Source of the DNA: Thermoleophilia bacterium
Lineage (GTDB): Bacteria > Actinomycetota > Thermoleophilia > Gaiellales > F1-60-MAGs149
DNA length: 18,589 nt
Assembly: GCA_016462095.1 (NCBI GenBank)
Contig: JAEMTW010000013.1
Span: 1-18,589, forward strand
Reading direction: 5' to 3'
Positions 6,842 through 16,450 of this stretch are shown piece by piece; position 1 is the stretch's first letter; each line of letters starts with the position of its first letter. Under the pieces are notes generated by a model that worked only from the letters and a program-made list of their open reading frames with translations, had not been told where the DNA came from and made no database searches. The position numbers and the translations under genes are program-made.

Positions 6842-7972
6842 CTAGACGCTTGGGTCGACTCCGTCGATCAGGTCGCTGAGGTGCATGTACGACAGGCCGT
6901 GGCTTTCGGCGACCGGCTGATTTGTGATCTTGCCGGCCATCACGTTGACGCCGCGTGCAAGCGGCTTCGAGAAGCGCACTGCCTCCTCGAGGCCCTTGTT
7001 GGCGAGGAGCTCGGCATAGGGCAACGTCACGTTGGTCAGGCCACGCGTTGAGGTGATCGGCACAGCGCCTGGCATGTTGGCCACGCAGTAGTGGACGACG
7101 CCATCAACCACGTACGTCGGATCGGAGTGCGTGGTGGGCTTCGACGTTTCGAAGCAGCCACCCTGGTCGATCGCCACGTCGACGAGCACGGCACCGGGCT
7201 TCATCCCGCTGAGCATGTCCTTCGTGATCAGCCGCGGGGCGCGAGCGCCAGCGACGAGAACGGCACCGATCACCATGTCGGCACCGGCAATCGCCTCTTC
7301 GACCATGTGGCGGTTCGAGATCTCCAAGGTAATGCGCCCGTCCATCATGTTCTCGAGCTCGCGCATGCGATCGACCGAACGCTCCAATACCCAGACATCG
7401 GCCTGCATACCCACCGCGATCAGGGCGGCGTTGTAGCCCACGATGCCACCACCAAGCACAACCACCTTGGCGGGAGCAACGCCAGGCAGACCCGCCAGCA
7501 AAATGCCGCGACCACCCTTCGGCTTCTCCAGCGAGTGCGCGCCCATCTGCGGCGCGAGGCGGCCAGCGACCTCGCTCATCGGAGCGAGCAGCGGCAGCTT
7601 ATGGTCGTCGGTCTCGACCGTCTCGTACGCGATACAGGTAGCGCCCGTCTTAATCAGCGCATTCGTCAACTCGAGATCGGGAGCGAGGTGCAGGTAGGTA
7701 AAGAGGATCTGCCCGTCGCGGATCTTGGCGTACTCTGGCTGCAAGGGCTCCTTGACCTTCATCACCATGTCGCACGTACCCCAGACGTCGTCGCAGGCAG
7801 CGATCGACGCACCCGCGGCGACGTAGGCAGCGTCATCGAACGAGCTGCCATCACCGGCCGTCGTCTCGACGACAACGTCGTGGCTATGGAGCACGAGCTC
7901 GCGCGCGCCAGCGGGCGTCAGTGCGACGCGGTACTCGTCCTTCTTGATCTCTTTGACGACACCTACGCGCAT
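6842..7972 (-). CDS. ald: Alanine dehydrogenase
   Basis: NAD-dependent L-alanine dehydrogenase, interconverting alanine with pyruvate and ammonium in the cytoplasm. The 376-aa length fits the family. Visible features are Arg15 (KKDEYRVALTP) and Lys74 (KVKEP) of the pyruvate site, the catalytic-type His95 (FTYLHLAPD), the Rossmann loop VVLGGGIVGYNAALIAVGM, and VDVAIDQGGCFET. The ATG at 7972 is preceded by GGAGG at an 8-nt distance, which rules out an in-frame GTG 9 nt upstream that overlaps the ribosome binding site. It lies 90 bp after the M20 peptidase gene and probably has its own promoter. The stop is next to the large inverted repeat. Pairing with a peptidase is consistent with use of amino acids as a nitrogen and carbon source. 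Confidence 0.97.
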   Translation of the reverse strand: MRVGVVKEIKKDEYRVALTPAGARELVLHSHDVVVETTAGDGSSFDDAAYVAAGASIAACDDVWGTCDMVMKVKEPLQPEYAKIRDGQILFTYLHLAPDLELTNALIKTGATCIAYETVETDDHKLPLLAPMSEVAGRLAPQMGAHSLEKPKGGRGILLAGLPGVAPAKVVVLGGGIVGYNAALIAVGMQADVWVLERSVDRMRELENMMDGRITLEISNRHMVEEAIAGADMVIGAVLVAGARAPRLITKDMLSGMKPGAVLVDVAIDQGGCFETSKPTTHSDPTYVVDGVVHYCVANMPGAVPITSTRGLTNVTLPYAELLANKGLEEAVRFSKPLARGVNVMAGKITNQPVAESHGLSYMHLSDLIDGVDPSV

Positions 7973-7980
7973 GTGGAGCA

Positions 7981-7985
7981 CCTCC
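7981..7985 (-). promoter_or_regulatory. Ribosome binding site of ald
   Basis: GGAGG on the minus strand, 8 nt before ATG 7972. It overlaps the alternative GTG at 7981, so it decides the start in favour of the ATG. Confidence 0.8.
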
Positions 7986-8062
7986 GGGACACGATCAGAA
8001 CTGGGAACCTCAAGATGGTATCGCTCTCCACCCCGTTCGGACTCCTGCGTTCCACGTGATGG

Positions 8063-9169
8063 TTAGGCGACTGCGGCGCGAATCAGTTCGACGGTGATGC
8101 GCGAGAGCGCCTCGACGTCCGCCACAGCAATGTGTTCGTCGGCCGAATGGATGGCCTCCATGCCGCTGGAGAGGTTGAGGCACTGGAAACCACGCTCGTT
8201 GAAGACGTGGGCATCTGCTCCACCACCCGTCTCGATCATGCTCGGCTGGCAACCTGCTGCGAGCAGCGCGGTGCGGGCGAGGGCGACGACGGGCGCGTCG
8301 TCCGCGAACCCGTAGGCCGTGTACTCGCGGGTCTGAGCCAGCTCGACTGAGCAGCCAGTGGCAGCCGCTGCCGCGTTTGCAGCCGCCACCGTCTCCAAGG
8401 CGATCTTGACGACCTCCGCGTCGTCGAGACTCCGCATTTCGAGCTGGAGCGAACAGGCCTCCGGGACGATATTGCGCTGGCTGCCGCCGTTGATCAACCC
8501 GACATTGCGGGAACTACCGGTGCCCAGTCGCCCCATCTCGAGGTCCGCCAGCATCTTCGCCGCGGCGTGGATCGCGTTGCGACCCTCCTCGGGCGCGATG
8601 CCGGCATGGGCCGCCTTGCCGCGAAACGTGATGTTCATCGACAGTTGGCTTGGTGCCCGCAGCACGACCCGCCCCGGTGGTCCGTCGACGTCGTAGACAA
8701 AGCCGACCTGGGCCATGAGGCGATCCGTGTCGAACTCCTTCGCGCCACGCAACCCAATCTCTTCCTGGACCGTGATCAGCAACTCGATGCCAGCGTGCGG
8801 AATGTCCTCGCGAAGCACGTGCCGGATGCCGTCGATCATGCCCGCCACGGTCGCCTTGTTGTCGGCGCCAAGGATGGTGTCGTTGGCATTGACGATGAAG
8901 CCGTCACGCTCGACGGGGTCGATCGGCGCTGAGGGCGGCACGGTATCGACGTGGGCATTGAAAAACAGCGGCGTGCCGGGGACCGTGCCCGGGATGCGCG
9001 CGTAGAGATTGCCTGCGTTGCCATCGATCCGCGAGCCGGCGTCGTCCTCGTCCGACTCGATCCCGATTGTGGCAAGCACCTCACGACAGAGGTCGATTGC
9101 TGCGCGCTCCTGCCCTGGCGGCGTGGAGAGTCGCGCGAGCGCCAGGAACAACTCGAGCGCGGTGTCCAC
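8063..9169 (-). CDS. M20 family metallopeptidase (PepT-like tripeptidase)
   Basis: Cytoplasmic di-zinc peptidase of the M20/M25 family, closest in layout to the PepT-like subgroup; it probably releases N-terminal residues from small peptides. In 368 aa the zinc and catalytic residues can be placed as His73-x-Asp75 (FNAHVDTVPP), Asp103 (GADNKATVAG), Glu136-Glu137 (VQEEIGL), Asp160 (VYDVDG) and His341 (AIHSADEH). The dimerisation domain lies between (MNITFRGKAAHAGIAPEEG). The start is GTG at 9169, only 3 nt after the pyrG stop, so it is surely co-transcribed with pyrG. There is no signal peptide. Exact substrate specificity cannot be read; a related amidohydrolase is the alternative. Confidence 0.88.
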   Translation of the reverse strand: MDTALELFLALARLSTPPGQERAAIDLCREVLATIGIESDEDDAGSRIDGNAGNLYARIPGTVPGTPLFFNAHVDTVPPSAPIDPVERDGFIVNANDTILGADNKATVAGMIDGIRHVLREDIPHAGIELLITVQEEIGLRGAKEFDTDRLMAQVGFVYDVDGPPGRVVLRAPSQLSMNITFRGKAAHAGIAPEEGRNAIHAAAKMLADLEMGRLGTGSSRNVGLINGGSQRNIVPEACSLQLEMRSLDDAEVVKIALETVAAANAAAAATGCSVELAQTREYTAYGFADDAPVVALARTALLAAGCQPSMIETGGGADAHVFNERGFQCLNLSSGMEAIHSADEHIAVADVEALSRITVELIRAAVA

Positions 9170-9172
9170 GCG

Positions 9173-10867
<1,695 letters not shown>

Positions 10868-10899
10868 GGCAGGGTGTCGGATGGTCGGCCCCAGTCGCG

Positions 10900-11568
10900 T
10901 CAGAGGACGAGGCCCAACACGCGTGCCGGAAAGCCCGAGGCGCCAACAATCGGCGGCACGCCAACGATCAAAAGTGCGCCAACTGCCGGTAGCCGCTCGA
11001 GTCCGACAAGGCCCTCGACCTGCCAGAGACCAGCGGGCAGCGTGCGGTAGTGCACGACGAAATCTGTGGCTACTCCTCGGTCGATCGAGAGCGTGTCAAT
11101 CGCAATGCCCACCACGCCACGTTCGATAGCGAGTTCGGCTGCATCGAGACCAAGGCCAGGAAAGCGCAGGTCCGAGACGTAGCGCGGCCCATCGCCGAGG
11201 TGGCGATCCCAACCCGTTCGCACGACCAGCGCGTCGCCCGGCTGGAGCCGACCATGGGTGGCCTCCATCGCCTCAACGTCGGCAGCCGAGACCGCGTAGT
11301 CCGAGTCGTCACCAACGCGGTCGGCGACGTCGAGCAGCCGAGCGGGAACCACCAGTTGGTCCGCAGGAACCTGATCAACTGTGATGCCCTCTGCGTGGAA
11401 GTGTGCGGGGGCATCGAAGTGCGTGCCGACGTGCTCGCTGATATCGATCCGCCGAATGAAGTAGCCATCGGTCGCGACGGTTGCGTCGACGCGGGCGGAG
11501 AAAGGCTCCTGCCCGGGCCACGGCGTGGTGGCGGGGCCGAGCGGCTGGGAAAGATCGATCACCTGCAT
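10900..11568 (-). CDS. Cyclase family protein (kynurenine formamidase-like metal hydrolase)
   Basis: Putative metal-dependent hydrolase of the cyclase/KynB superfamily, 222 aa. The metal-binding signature is clear: His46-V-G-T-His50-F-Asp52-A-P-A-His56. Other family blocks are MQVIDLSQPL at the start, GDALVVRTGWDRHLG, GIAIDTLSID and the C-terminal LPAVGALLIVGVPP. Family members hydrolyse N-formylkynurenine, isatin or related amides; which substrate is used here cannot be told. ATG 11568 has GGAGG at 6 nt (plus-strand 11575-11579). It lies 37 bp after recN and 65 bp before pyrG. No tryptophan-breakdown genes accompany it, so a kynurenine role has no support from context. Confidence 0.88.
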   Translation of the reverse strand: MQVIDLSQPLGPATTPWPGQEPFSARVDATVATDGYFIRRIDISEHVGTHFDAPAHFHAEGITVDQVPADQLVVPARLLDVADRVGDDSDYAVSAADVEAMEATHGRLQPGDALVVRTGWDRHLGDGPRYVSDLRFPGLGLDAAELAIERGVVGIAIDTLSIDRGVATDFVVHYRTLPAGLWQVEGLVGLERLPAVGALLIVGVPPIVGASGFPARVLGLVL

Positions 11569-11574
11569 GGTGGT

Positions 11575-11579
11575 CCTCC
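11575..11579 (-). promoter_or_regulatory. Ribosome binding site of the cyclase family gene
   Basis: GGAGG on the minus strand, 6 nt before ATG 11568. It fixes this start within a frame that stays open far upstream into recN. An 8-bp direct repeat CGAGAGTC (11579-11586 and 11599-11606) surrounds it; its meaning is unclear. Confidence 0.75.
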
Positions 11580-11605
11580 GAGAGTCGTCGCGCGCGTACG
11601 AGAGT

Positions 11606-13279
11606 CTACGACGAAACGTCTGAACGCATTCGCCGAGCGAGGACGAGCGCTTCTTCCGCGGTCTCATCGCCACCCAGCATGCGTGCGAGCTCGGCCTCGA
11701 CGCCAGCGTCGTTGAGGAGTTCGATCGTCGTCTCGGTTGGATCGCCCGGGACTTTGAGCACGCGGTAGTGACGGTCGGCGAGGGCCGCGATCTGCGCAAG
11801 GTGCGTGATGCAGATGACCTGCGTGGATTCGGCGAGCTCGCGCAGCTTCTGGCCGACGGCGACGGCCGTCGCTCCACCAACTCCGGCGTCGACCTCATCG
11901 AAGACGAGGGTCGGAACGGCAGCGCGGTCGTGAGCTGCGACCCGTAGCGCGAGCGCCACGCGCGACAATTCGCCGCCCGAGGCCGCCTCTGCAATCGGCG
12001 CTGGTGCCAGTCCGGGGTTGGGCGCCAAGAGAATCTGCACCTCGTCGTGCCCGGAGGCGCCAAGTTCGCGTTCGCCCAGTTCGATCTGCACCTCAGCATC
12101 CGCCATGCCAAGGTCGGCCAGGTGCCGTTGCACCGACGTGGCGAGCTTCGGTCCCAACTGTCCGCGCACCTTCGTCAAAGCGGCAGCAGCTGTCGTTGCG
12201 GCCGCCATCGCGGCGATCTCGGCAGCGCGGGCAGCCTCTACGCCACCATTCTCTCCCTGCACGATGGCGAGCAGACGCACGGCCTCGTCGCCGGCCTCGA
12301 TCGCCGCAGCGAGCGTGCCATGGCGCCGCACGAGATCGGCGAGTAGATCGAGCCGACCCTCAACCTGTTGCAGGCGCTCGGGGTCGTGCTCGACCTCATT
12401 GGAGTAGGCGTGCAGCGTCCGCGATGCCTCCTCGAGCCGAATCACAACCTCGCGCAACTCCTCGGCAACCGATAACAGATCGGGATCGCGGTCGACGGCC
12501 GAACGCACGGCCCGTTCCGCCTGCCCGGCAAGCCCAAGCGCACCCGCACCATCGTCGGGCGACAACAACGTGGCAGCCGTGCGCGTGCCATCGGCCAACA
12601 CGTCGGCGTAACGCAACCGCTGCCGCTCGGCCTCGAGCGCATCGTCTTCGCCCGCCTGTGGCTGAACAGCAGCGATCCGCTCGGCAATCCCCTCGAGCTC
12701 GGCGACCCGCCCCGCCAAGCCAGCGGCCTCAACCTCTGCGGCCTCGCGTGCCGCTCGAGCCGCCACCAAGTCGCGCCAGGCCGCAGCCATCGTGCGGAGC
12801 CTTCCGTCCTGGTCCTCACCACCGAAGGCGTCCAAGATTGCCCGCTGTGCCGCCGGCTTCGAGAGGCGCCGCGATTCGTGTTGCGAGACCACGCCAACCA
12901 TGCGACCACCCGCGTCTTCCAAGGCACCTCGCGTGGCGCTCCTGCCACCAACGAGTGTGCGGCCACGGCCGTCACGACCGACACGGCGCGCCACGAGCAG
13001 GCCATCATCGACATCGTCGATCAGTTCGCTCACTCCTACAAACGCGGGATCGGCGAGGATCGTCTCGTCGATGCGAAAATCCGCCTCGACGTAGACCTCG
13101 TCGCCGTGCGGACCAACGAGGCCAGCCTCACCCTTTGCGCCGAGCACCAGCCCAAGGGCACCAGCAAGGATCGTCTTGCCCGCTCCGGTCTCGCCGGTAA
13201 TCACCGTCATCCCGGACGCGGGTTCAATTTCCGCCGAGCGGAGCACGACGAGGTTATCGACGCGAAGCCGCTCCAGCAC
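11606..13279 (-). CDS. recN: DNA repair protein RecN
   Basis: SMC-like ATPase in double-strand break repair, 557 aa, normal length. The Walker A site is at 29-36 (GETGAGKT), preceded by LRVDNLVVLRSAEIEP. The long middle part, rich in Ala, Glu and Arg, should form the coiled coil. The ABC signature is at about 434-440 (SGGELSR), Walker B at about 455-462 (TLVFDEVDAGVGG), and the H-loop in ICITHLAQIAALAD. GTG 13279 is chosen because the RecN fold begins with VLERLRVDNL; the open frame continues 126 codons upstream, but inside nadK. It is 2 nt behind the nadK stop, hence coupled. The nadK-recN order is common in many bacteria. Confidence 0.96.
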   Translation of the reverse strand: MLERLRVDNLVVLRSAEIEPASGMTVITGETGAGKTILAGALGLVLGAKGEAGLVGPHGDEVYVEADFRIDETILADPAFVGVSELIDDVDDGLLVARRVGRDGRGRTLVGGRSATRGALEDAGGRMVGVVSQHESRRLSKPAAQRAILDAFGGEDQDGRLRTMAAAWRDLVAARAAREAAEVEAAGLAGRVAELEGIAERIAAVQPQAGEDDALEAERQRLRYADVLADGTRTAATLLSPDDGAGALGLAGQAERAVRSAVDRDPDLLSVAEELREVVIRLEEASRTLHAYSNEVEHDPERLQQVEGRLDLLADLVRRHGTLAAAIEAGDEAVRLLAIVQGENGGVEAARAAEIAAMAAATTAAAALTKVRGQLGPKLATSVQRHLADLGMADAEVQIELGERELGASGHDEVQILLAPNPGLAPAPIAEAASGGELSRVALALRVAAHDRAAVPTLVFDEVDAGVGGATAVAVGQKLRELAESTQVICITHLAQIAALADRHYRVLKVPGDPTETTIELLNDAGVEAELARMLGGDETAEEALVLARRMRSDVSS

Positions 13280-13281
13280 GG

Positions 13282-14118
13282 TCAGTGGCCGAACTTGTCG
13301 CGGTAGCGAGACAAAAATGGGCGGTCCGGAAGGATGCCCAACAGTGCAGTCTCCGGAGCCATCCGCATCGTCGCCATCGCACCCGACGCGAGCGAGGCAA
13401 CGGGATGACCATCGACAACGACCCTGCTGGCAGTGCCACGCGTGCGCGAGACCACCTCGACCTCGTGACCACGCGCGAGGATCAACGGCCGCCCATCGAG
13501 TGCGTGTGGCGCGATGAAGGTGACAGCAAAAGCGTCGACGCCCCAGCTGATCACAGGGCCGCCGGCAGAGAGGTTGTAGCCCGTCGAACCCGTCGGCGTC
13601 GAGACGAGCACACCGTCGCAGCCGAGCTTGCCCAACTGCACGCCGTTGACTGCCCATTCGAGCACGGCCATCCGGCCCAGCATGTCGGCAGTGACCAGCA
13701 CATCGTTGATCGCGACAAAGCGCCCCTCAGGCGTCTCGACTGCCACCGTTGGCAGCTCGACGACTTCGAGTCCGCCACCGAGGATCAGCTCGAGGTTGTC
13801 TGGAACCTCGTTGGCGCGAAGGGTCGTCAGAAAGCCGAAGGTGCCGTAGTTGACACCAACGCACGGAATCGCGCGACCGATCACGCGGTGCAGCGCACGC
13901 AGCATCGTGCCGTCGCCACCCAAGACGAGCACGAGGTCGACCTCGTCGGGGCGATCGACACTGACGGGCTGAAGGTCGGGGTGCTTCGCAACCTCTTCCT
14001 CACCGAGTACCAGCTCGACACCACGGTCTGCGATTACCGTCGCTAGGGTCGGCAAAACCGCCCGCGTAATCGAGGGGTCGTCGTGCGTAACCAGCAAGAC
14101 ACGGCGAACGCTAGACAT
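13282..14118 (-). CDS. nadK: NAD kinase
   Basis: Phosphorylates NAD to NADP. From ATG 14118 the product is 278 aa. It carries the catalytic GGDGT motif (67-71 in LVLGGDGTML), the NAD-binding IND (137-139), and the glycine-rich block CDGVLVSTPTGSTGYNLSAGGP (167-188, in two parts CDGVLVSTPTG and STGYNLSAGGP). An upstream in-frame GTG/ATG would add a Thr/Pro-rich stretch lying inside tlyA and is less likely. The start overlaps the tlyA stop by 8 nt. In the block STGYNLSAGGP the usual Ala after Gly-Ser-Thr is Gly, a minor variation. It is co-transcribed with tlyA before it and recN after it. Confidence 0.96.
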   Translation of the reverse strand: MSSVRRVLLVTHDDPSITRAVLPTLATVIADRGVELVLGEEEVAKHPDLQPVSVDRPDEVDLVLVLGGDGTMLRALHRVIGRAIPCVGVNYGTFGFLTTLRANEVPDNLELILGGGLEVVELPTVAVETPEGRFVAINDVLVTADMLGRMAVLEWAVNGVQLGKLGCDGVLVSTPTGSTGYNLSAGGPVISWGVDAFAVTFIAPHALDGRPLILARGHEVEVVSRTRGTASRVVVDGHPVASLASGAMATMRMAPETALLGILPDRPFLSRYRDKFGH

Positions 14119-14923
14119 CGTGGACTGCCTCGAGGGCGATGTGGTCGGGGTTGGAGTTGGAGTCATGGGCGAGGGGGTGGTCGTGAGAGACGATGGCGAG
14201 GGGATATTCGTGGTTTCCGGCGGGACCCGGTAGCCCGGAGTCGCGGGCGATCAGAGGTACCGCGCCGAGATCTAAAGCGTAGCGGGCGACCGAGGCAACT
14301 GCCTGTCTCCTTACCGCTGTATCGCGCACCACGCCACCTTTGCCAACGTCGCCGGGCGACGCCTCGAACTGTGGCTTGACAAGGACGATTGCCCGCCAGG
14401 GCGCTCGAGCACTCGCAAACGCAGGCCCAAGGATGTGGCGAAGCGAAATAAACGAGACGTCAGCGACGATCAGGTCTGGCGCGTAGGAGAGCGATTCCGC
14501 ATCGAGACTGCGCGCATTCGTGCGCTCCATAACCGTCACGCGCTCGTCATTACGCAACTTCGAATCGAGCTGCCCATAGCCAACGTCCACCGCGATCACT
14601 CGTGCAGCCCCGCGCTGCAGAAGACAGTCCGTGAAGCCCCCGGTCGACGCCCCAATATCGAGCACATCGGCGCCCGTCACATCCCACTCGAGGTAGCTCA
14701 AGAAGCCGTCGAGCTTGTCACCTGCGCGGGAGACAAAGCGAGGGAGATCCTGCACCACGATCGCCGTGTCGGTCTGAACAGCCTGTCCTGCCGTACGGGC
14801 CAGCTCACCATTGATCGTCACGAGCCCGGCCAAGACGTAGGCCTGTGCCTTCGAACGAGTCGGCGCGAGACCCCGCGCTACCAATGCCTGGTCGAGCCGT
14901 TCGCGCGCAGGACGATCGGCCAT
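14111..14923 (-). CDS. tlyA: TlyA family rRNA (cytidine-2'-O)-methyltransferase
   Basis: RNA methyltransferase, in mycobacteria acting on 16S and 23S rRNA and linked to capreomycin sensitivity. In 270 aa an N-terminal S4 RNA-binding domain (about 6-65: RERLDQALVARGLAPTRSKA) is followed by a FtsJ/RrmJ-type domain. The SAM loop is DVLDIGASTGGFTDC (86-100). The catalytic K-D-K-E set can be seen as Lys70, Asp155 (VADVSF), Lys183 (VKPQFE) and Glu239 (NHEY). About 25 residues beyond the usual end (HDHPLAHDSNSNPDH and on) form a His/Asp/Asn-rich tail of no known role. ATG 14923 is 2 nt behind the polyprenyl synthase stop; the 3' end overlaps nadK by 8 nt. Confidence 0.94.
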   Translation of the reverse strand: MADRPARERLDQALVARGLAPTRSKAQAYVLAGLVTINGELARTAGQAVQTDTAIVVQDLPRFVSRAGDKLDGFLSYLEWDVTGADVLDIGASTGGFTDCLLQRGAARVIAVDVGYGQLDSKLRNDERVTVMERTNARSLDAESLSYAPDLIVADVSFISLRHILGPAFASARAPWRAIVLVKPQFEASPGDVGKGGVVRDTAVRRQAVASVARYALDLGAVPLIARDSGLPGPAGNHEYPLAIVSHDHPLAHDSNSNPDHIALEAVHDV

Positions 14924-14925
14924 GT

Positions 14926-15834
14926 TCAGCGATCGCGGTGGTAGATACGTTTGGCGATTGCCGCGAGCGCTGCGGGGTTGCCAGGGAGCGCAGCAAGCAG
15001 GCGCTCCGTTTTCTGCCAGGAGCGCTCAACGGCAGCCTGCGCCTCGTCGAGACCCAAGACGGTGACGAACGTGCTCCGTTCGTTTGCAACGTCTGCGCCC
15101 GCCGTCTTACCCAACGTGTCGGTGGTGCTCGTGGCATCGAGCACGTCGTCGACGATCTGAAACCCCACACCGAGCTCGGCCGCAAACGCCGTGTAGGACT
15201 CCGTGGTCTGGGTATCCGCGGCAGCCAGCGCGAGCCCCATCGTGACGCCGGCTTCAATTAGGCAGCCCGTCTTGAGACCACACATTTTCCGCAACCAGGC
15301 CTCGTCGGGGTTGGCAACCGGTCGAAGATCGAGGTACTGGCCTCGGACCATGCCATCCGTTGCCCGGGCGAGCTCAGCCAGAACTGCCAGCCGTACCTCA
15401 GCAGGCGTCTCATTCGCCTCCGCGATCAGACGAAAGGCGAGCGCGAACAGTCCGTCGCCAACGAGGATCGCGACATCCTCACCAAACTCGATGTGTGTCG
15501 TTGGTAGGCCACGGCGCAGCGAGTCGTCATCGAGCGCCGGCAGATCATCGTGCACCAGCGAGAAGGTGTGGATCAGCTCCAGGGCACAGGCACTCGGGAG
15601 TGCCGCCTGGACATCGCCACCCAACCCCTCGACGGTTGCCAAGAGCAGAACCGGTCGCAATCGCTTGCCACCCGCGGCAAGCGGGTAGCGCAGTGCCGCC
15701 GCAAACGGTGCAAGGTCGGGATCCGTGCCGATCGCGCCACCGGTGGAGGCCTGGAGCGCTGCCTCAGCAATCGCGCCGAGCCGCGCGATCGCCGTGGGAT
15801 CAGAGGAGGTCGAGTTTTCCATCGCCACGCTCAT
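14926..15834 (-). CDS. ispA: Polyprenyl diphosphate synthase (farnesyl/geranylgeranyl type)
   Basis: Trans-isoprenyl diphosphate synthase building C15-C20 precursors for quinones, carotenoids or undecaprenyl lipids. In 302 aa the first Asp-rich motif is DDLPALDDD (96-104) with the downstream SLRRG, and the second is DDVLD (229-233). GGKRLRP (55-61) binds isopentenyl diphosphate. An aromatic residue (Phe91) five positions before the first motif and the two-residue spacing inside it resemble bacterial farnesyl synthases, but product length is an inference. ATG 15834 overlaps the xseB-like gene by 35 nt; a second ATG at 15822, with a weak GGA upstream, is about equally possible. No dxs is next to it, although that pairing is common elsewhere. 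Confidence 0.92.
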   Translation of the reverse strand: MSVAMENSTSSDPTAIARLGAIAEAALQASTGGAIGTDPDLAPFAAALRYPLAAGGKRLRPVLLLATVEGLGGDVQAALPSACALELIHTFSLVHDDLPALDDDSLRRGLPTTHIEFGEDVAILVGDGLFALAFRLIAEANETPAEVRLAVLAELARATDGMVRGQYLDLRPVANPDEAWLRKMCGLKTGCLIEAGVTMGLALAAADTQTTESYTAFAAELGVGFQIVDDVLDATSTTDTLGKTAGADVANERSTFVTVLGLDEAQAAVERSWQKTERLLAALPGNPAALAAIAKRIYHRDR

Positions 15835-16003
15835 CCGACAGGGCGCGACGGCGACGATCGATCTCGGCGGAGATCTGTCGCGCTGTCTCCTGAAGCTCCT
15901 CGAGGGCCGCTACGGCATCGTCGGGCGTCTCGACGCCGTCGAGCCGCGTGCGAGCCGTCTCGAGCCGCACAACCAATTCGTCAAAGGGGTCGACGTCGTT
16001 CAT
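15800..16003 (-). CDS. xseB: Small acidic coiled-coil protein, exodeoxyribonuclease VII small subunit-like
   Basis: A 67-aa, mostly helical protein: FDELVVRLETARTRLDG, then PDDAVAALEELQETARQISAEIDRRRRAL. The pattern of a short first helix with F-x-x-x-V-x-x-L-E, a linker and a second helix with x-x-A-x-x-L-x-E-x-x-x-x-A-x-x-(I/C) resembles XseB, the regulatory chain of exonuclease VII. Its place between nusB and the polyprenyl synthase is where xseA-xseB sit in many bacteria. However, the large subunit xseA is absent here, and the match is too short to be certain. ATG 16003 is 10 nt behind nusB; no strong ribosome binding site. A hypothetical helical protein is the alternative. Confidence 0.55.
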   Translation of the reverse strand: MNDVDPFDELVVRLETARTRLDGVETPDDAVAALEELQETARQISAEIDRRRRALSDERGDGKLDLL

Positions 16004-16013
16004 CAACCGGAGG

Positions 16014-16448
16014 TTACCGCCCTTTGCCGCGCGTACGGGCCGCGGCACTGATGATCCCGTTGACGAACGCAGCGGCCTCGGGTGACGCATAGCGACTGGC
16101 CAGCGCCACTGCCTCCGCGATTGCGACAGCAGCAGGCGGATCGTCCTGATCAAGTTCCAACAGGGCGACGCGCAGCACAGCCCGCTCCACCGGGGCAATC
16201 CGTTCGAGACTCCAACCGTCGGCGCGCTCGTCGATCTCCTCATCAAGCGCAACGCGGTGCAGGTGAACACCATCAATCAGCGAGCGTGCGTAGGCGGGCA
16301 ACGGGCGCGCGGCGTCGACCTCGTGCTGCGTGACGATCTGCTCCATTGGATACCCCGTGATGTCCTCTTGGTAGAGCAGCATCACGGCGGCGCGACGCGA
16401 CTGTCGGCGCGAGCCATCGGTGTCCTTAACCTCTGCAGCGGCGGCCAC
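16014..16448 (-). CDS. nusB: Transcription antitermination factor NusB
   Basis: RNA-binding all-helical protein; with NusE (S10) it binds boxA in rRNA leaders and promotes antitermination. 144 aa. The N-terminal arginine-rich helix SRRQSRRAAVMLLYQEDITG and the C-terminal pattern IAPVERAVLRVALLEL ... AVAIAEAVALASRYASPEAAAFVNGII are typical. The GTG at 16448 lies 2 nt behind the accC stop, with GGAGG 7 nt upstream inside the last accC codons (plus-strand 16456-16460). An Ala-rich N-terminal extension of about 13 residues precedes the conserved part. It is the start of the nusB-to-recN run, although co-transcription with accC is almost certain. Confidence 0.95.
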   Translation of the reverse strand: MAAAAEVKDTDGSRRQSRRAAVMLLYQEDITGYPMEQIVTQHEVDAARPLPAYARSLIDGVHLHRVALDEEIDERADGWSLERIAPVERAVLRVALLELDQDDPPAAVAIAEAVALASRYASPEAAAFVNGIISAAARTRGKGR

Positions 16449-16450
16449 TC

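Noticed and set aside
12004..13200. 398-codon plus-strand frame across recN, very rich in Arg and Pro
   Set aside because: The composition is what the reverse complement of Ala/Glu/Arg-rich coiled-coil codons gives; not a credible protein.
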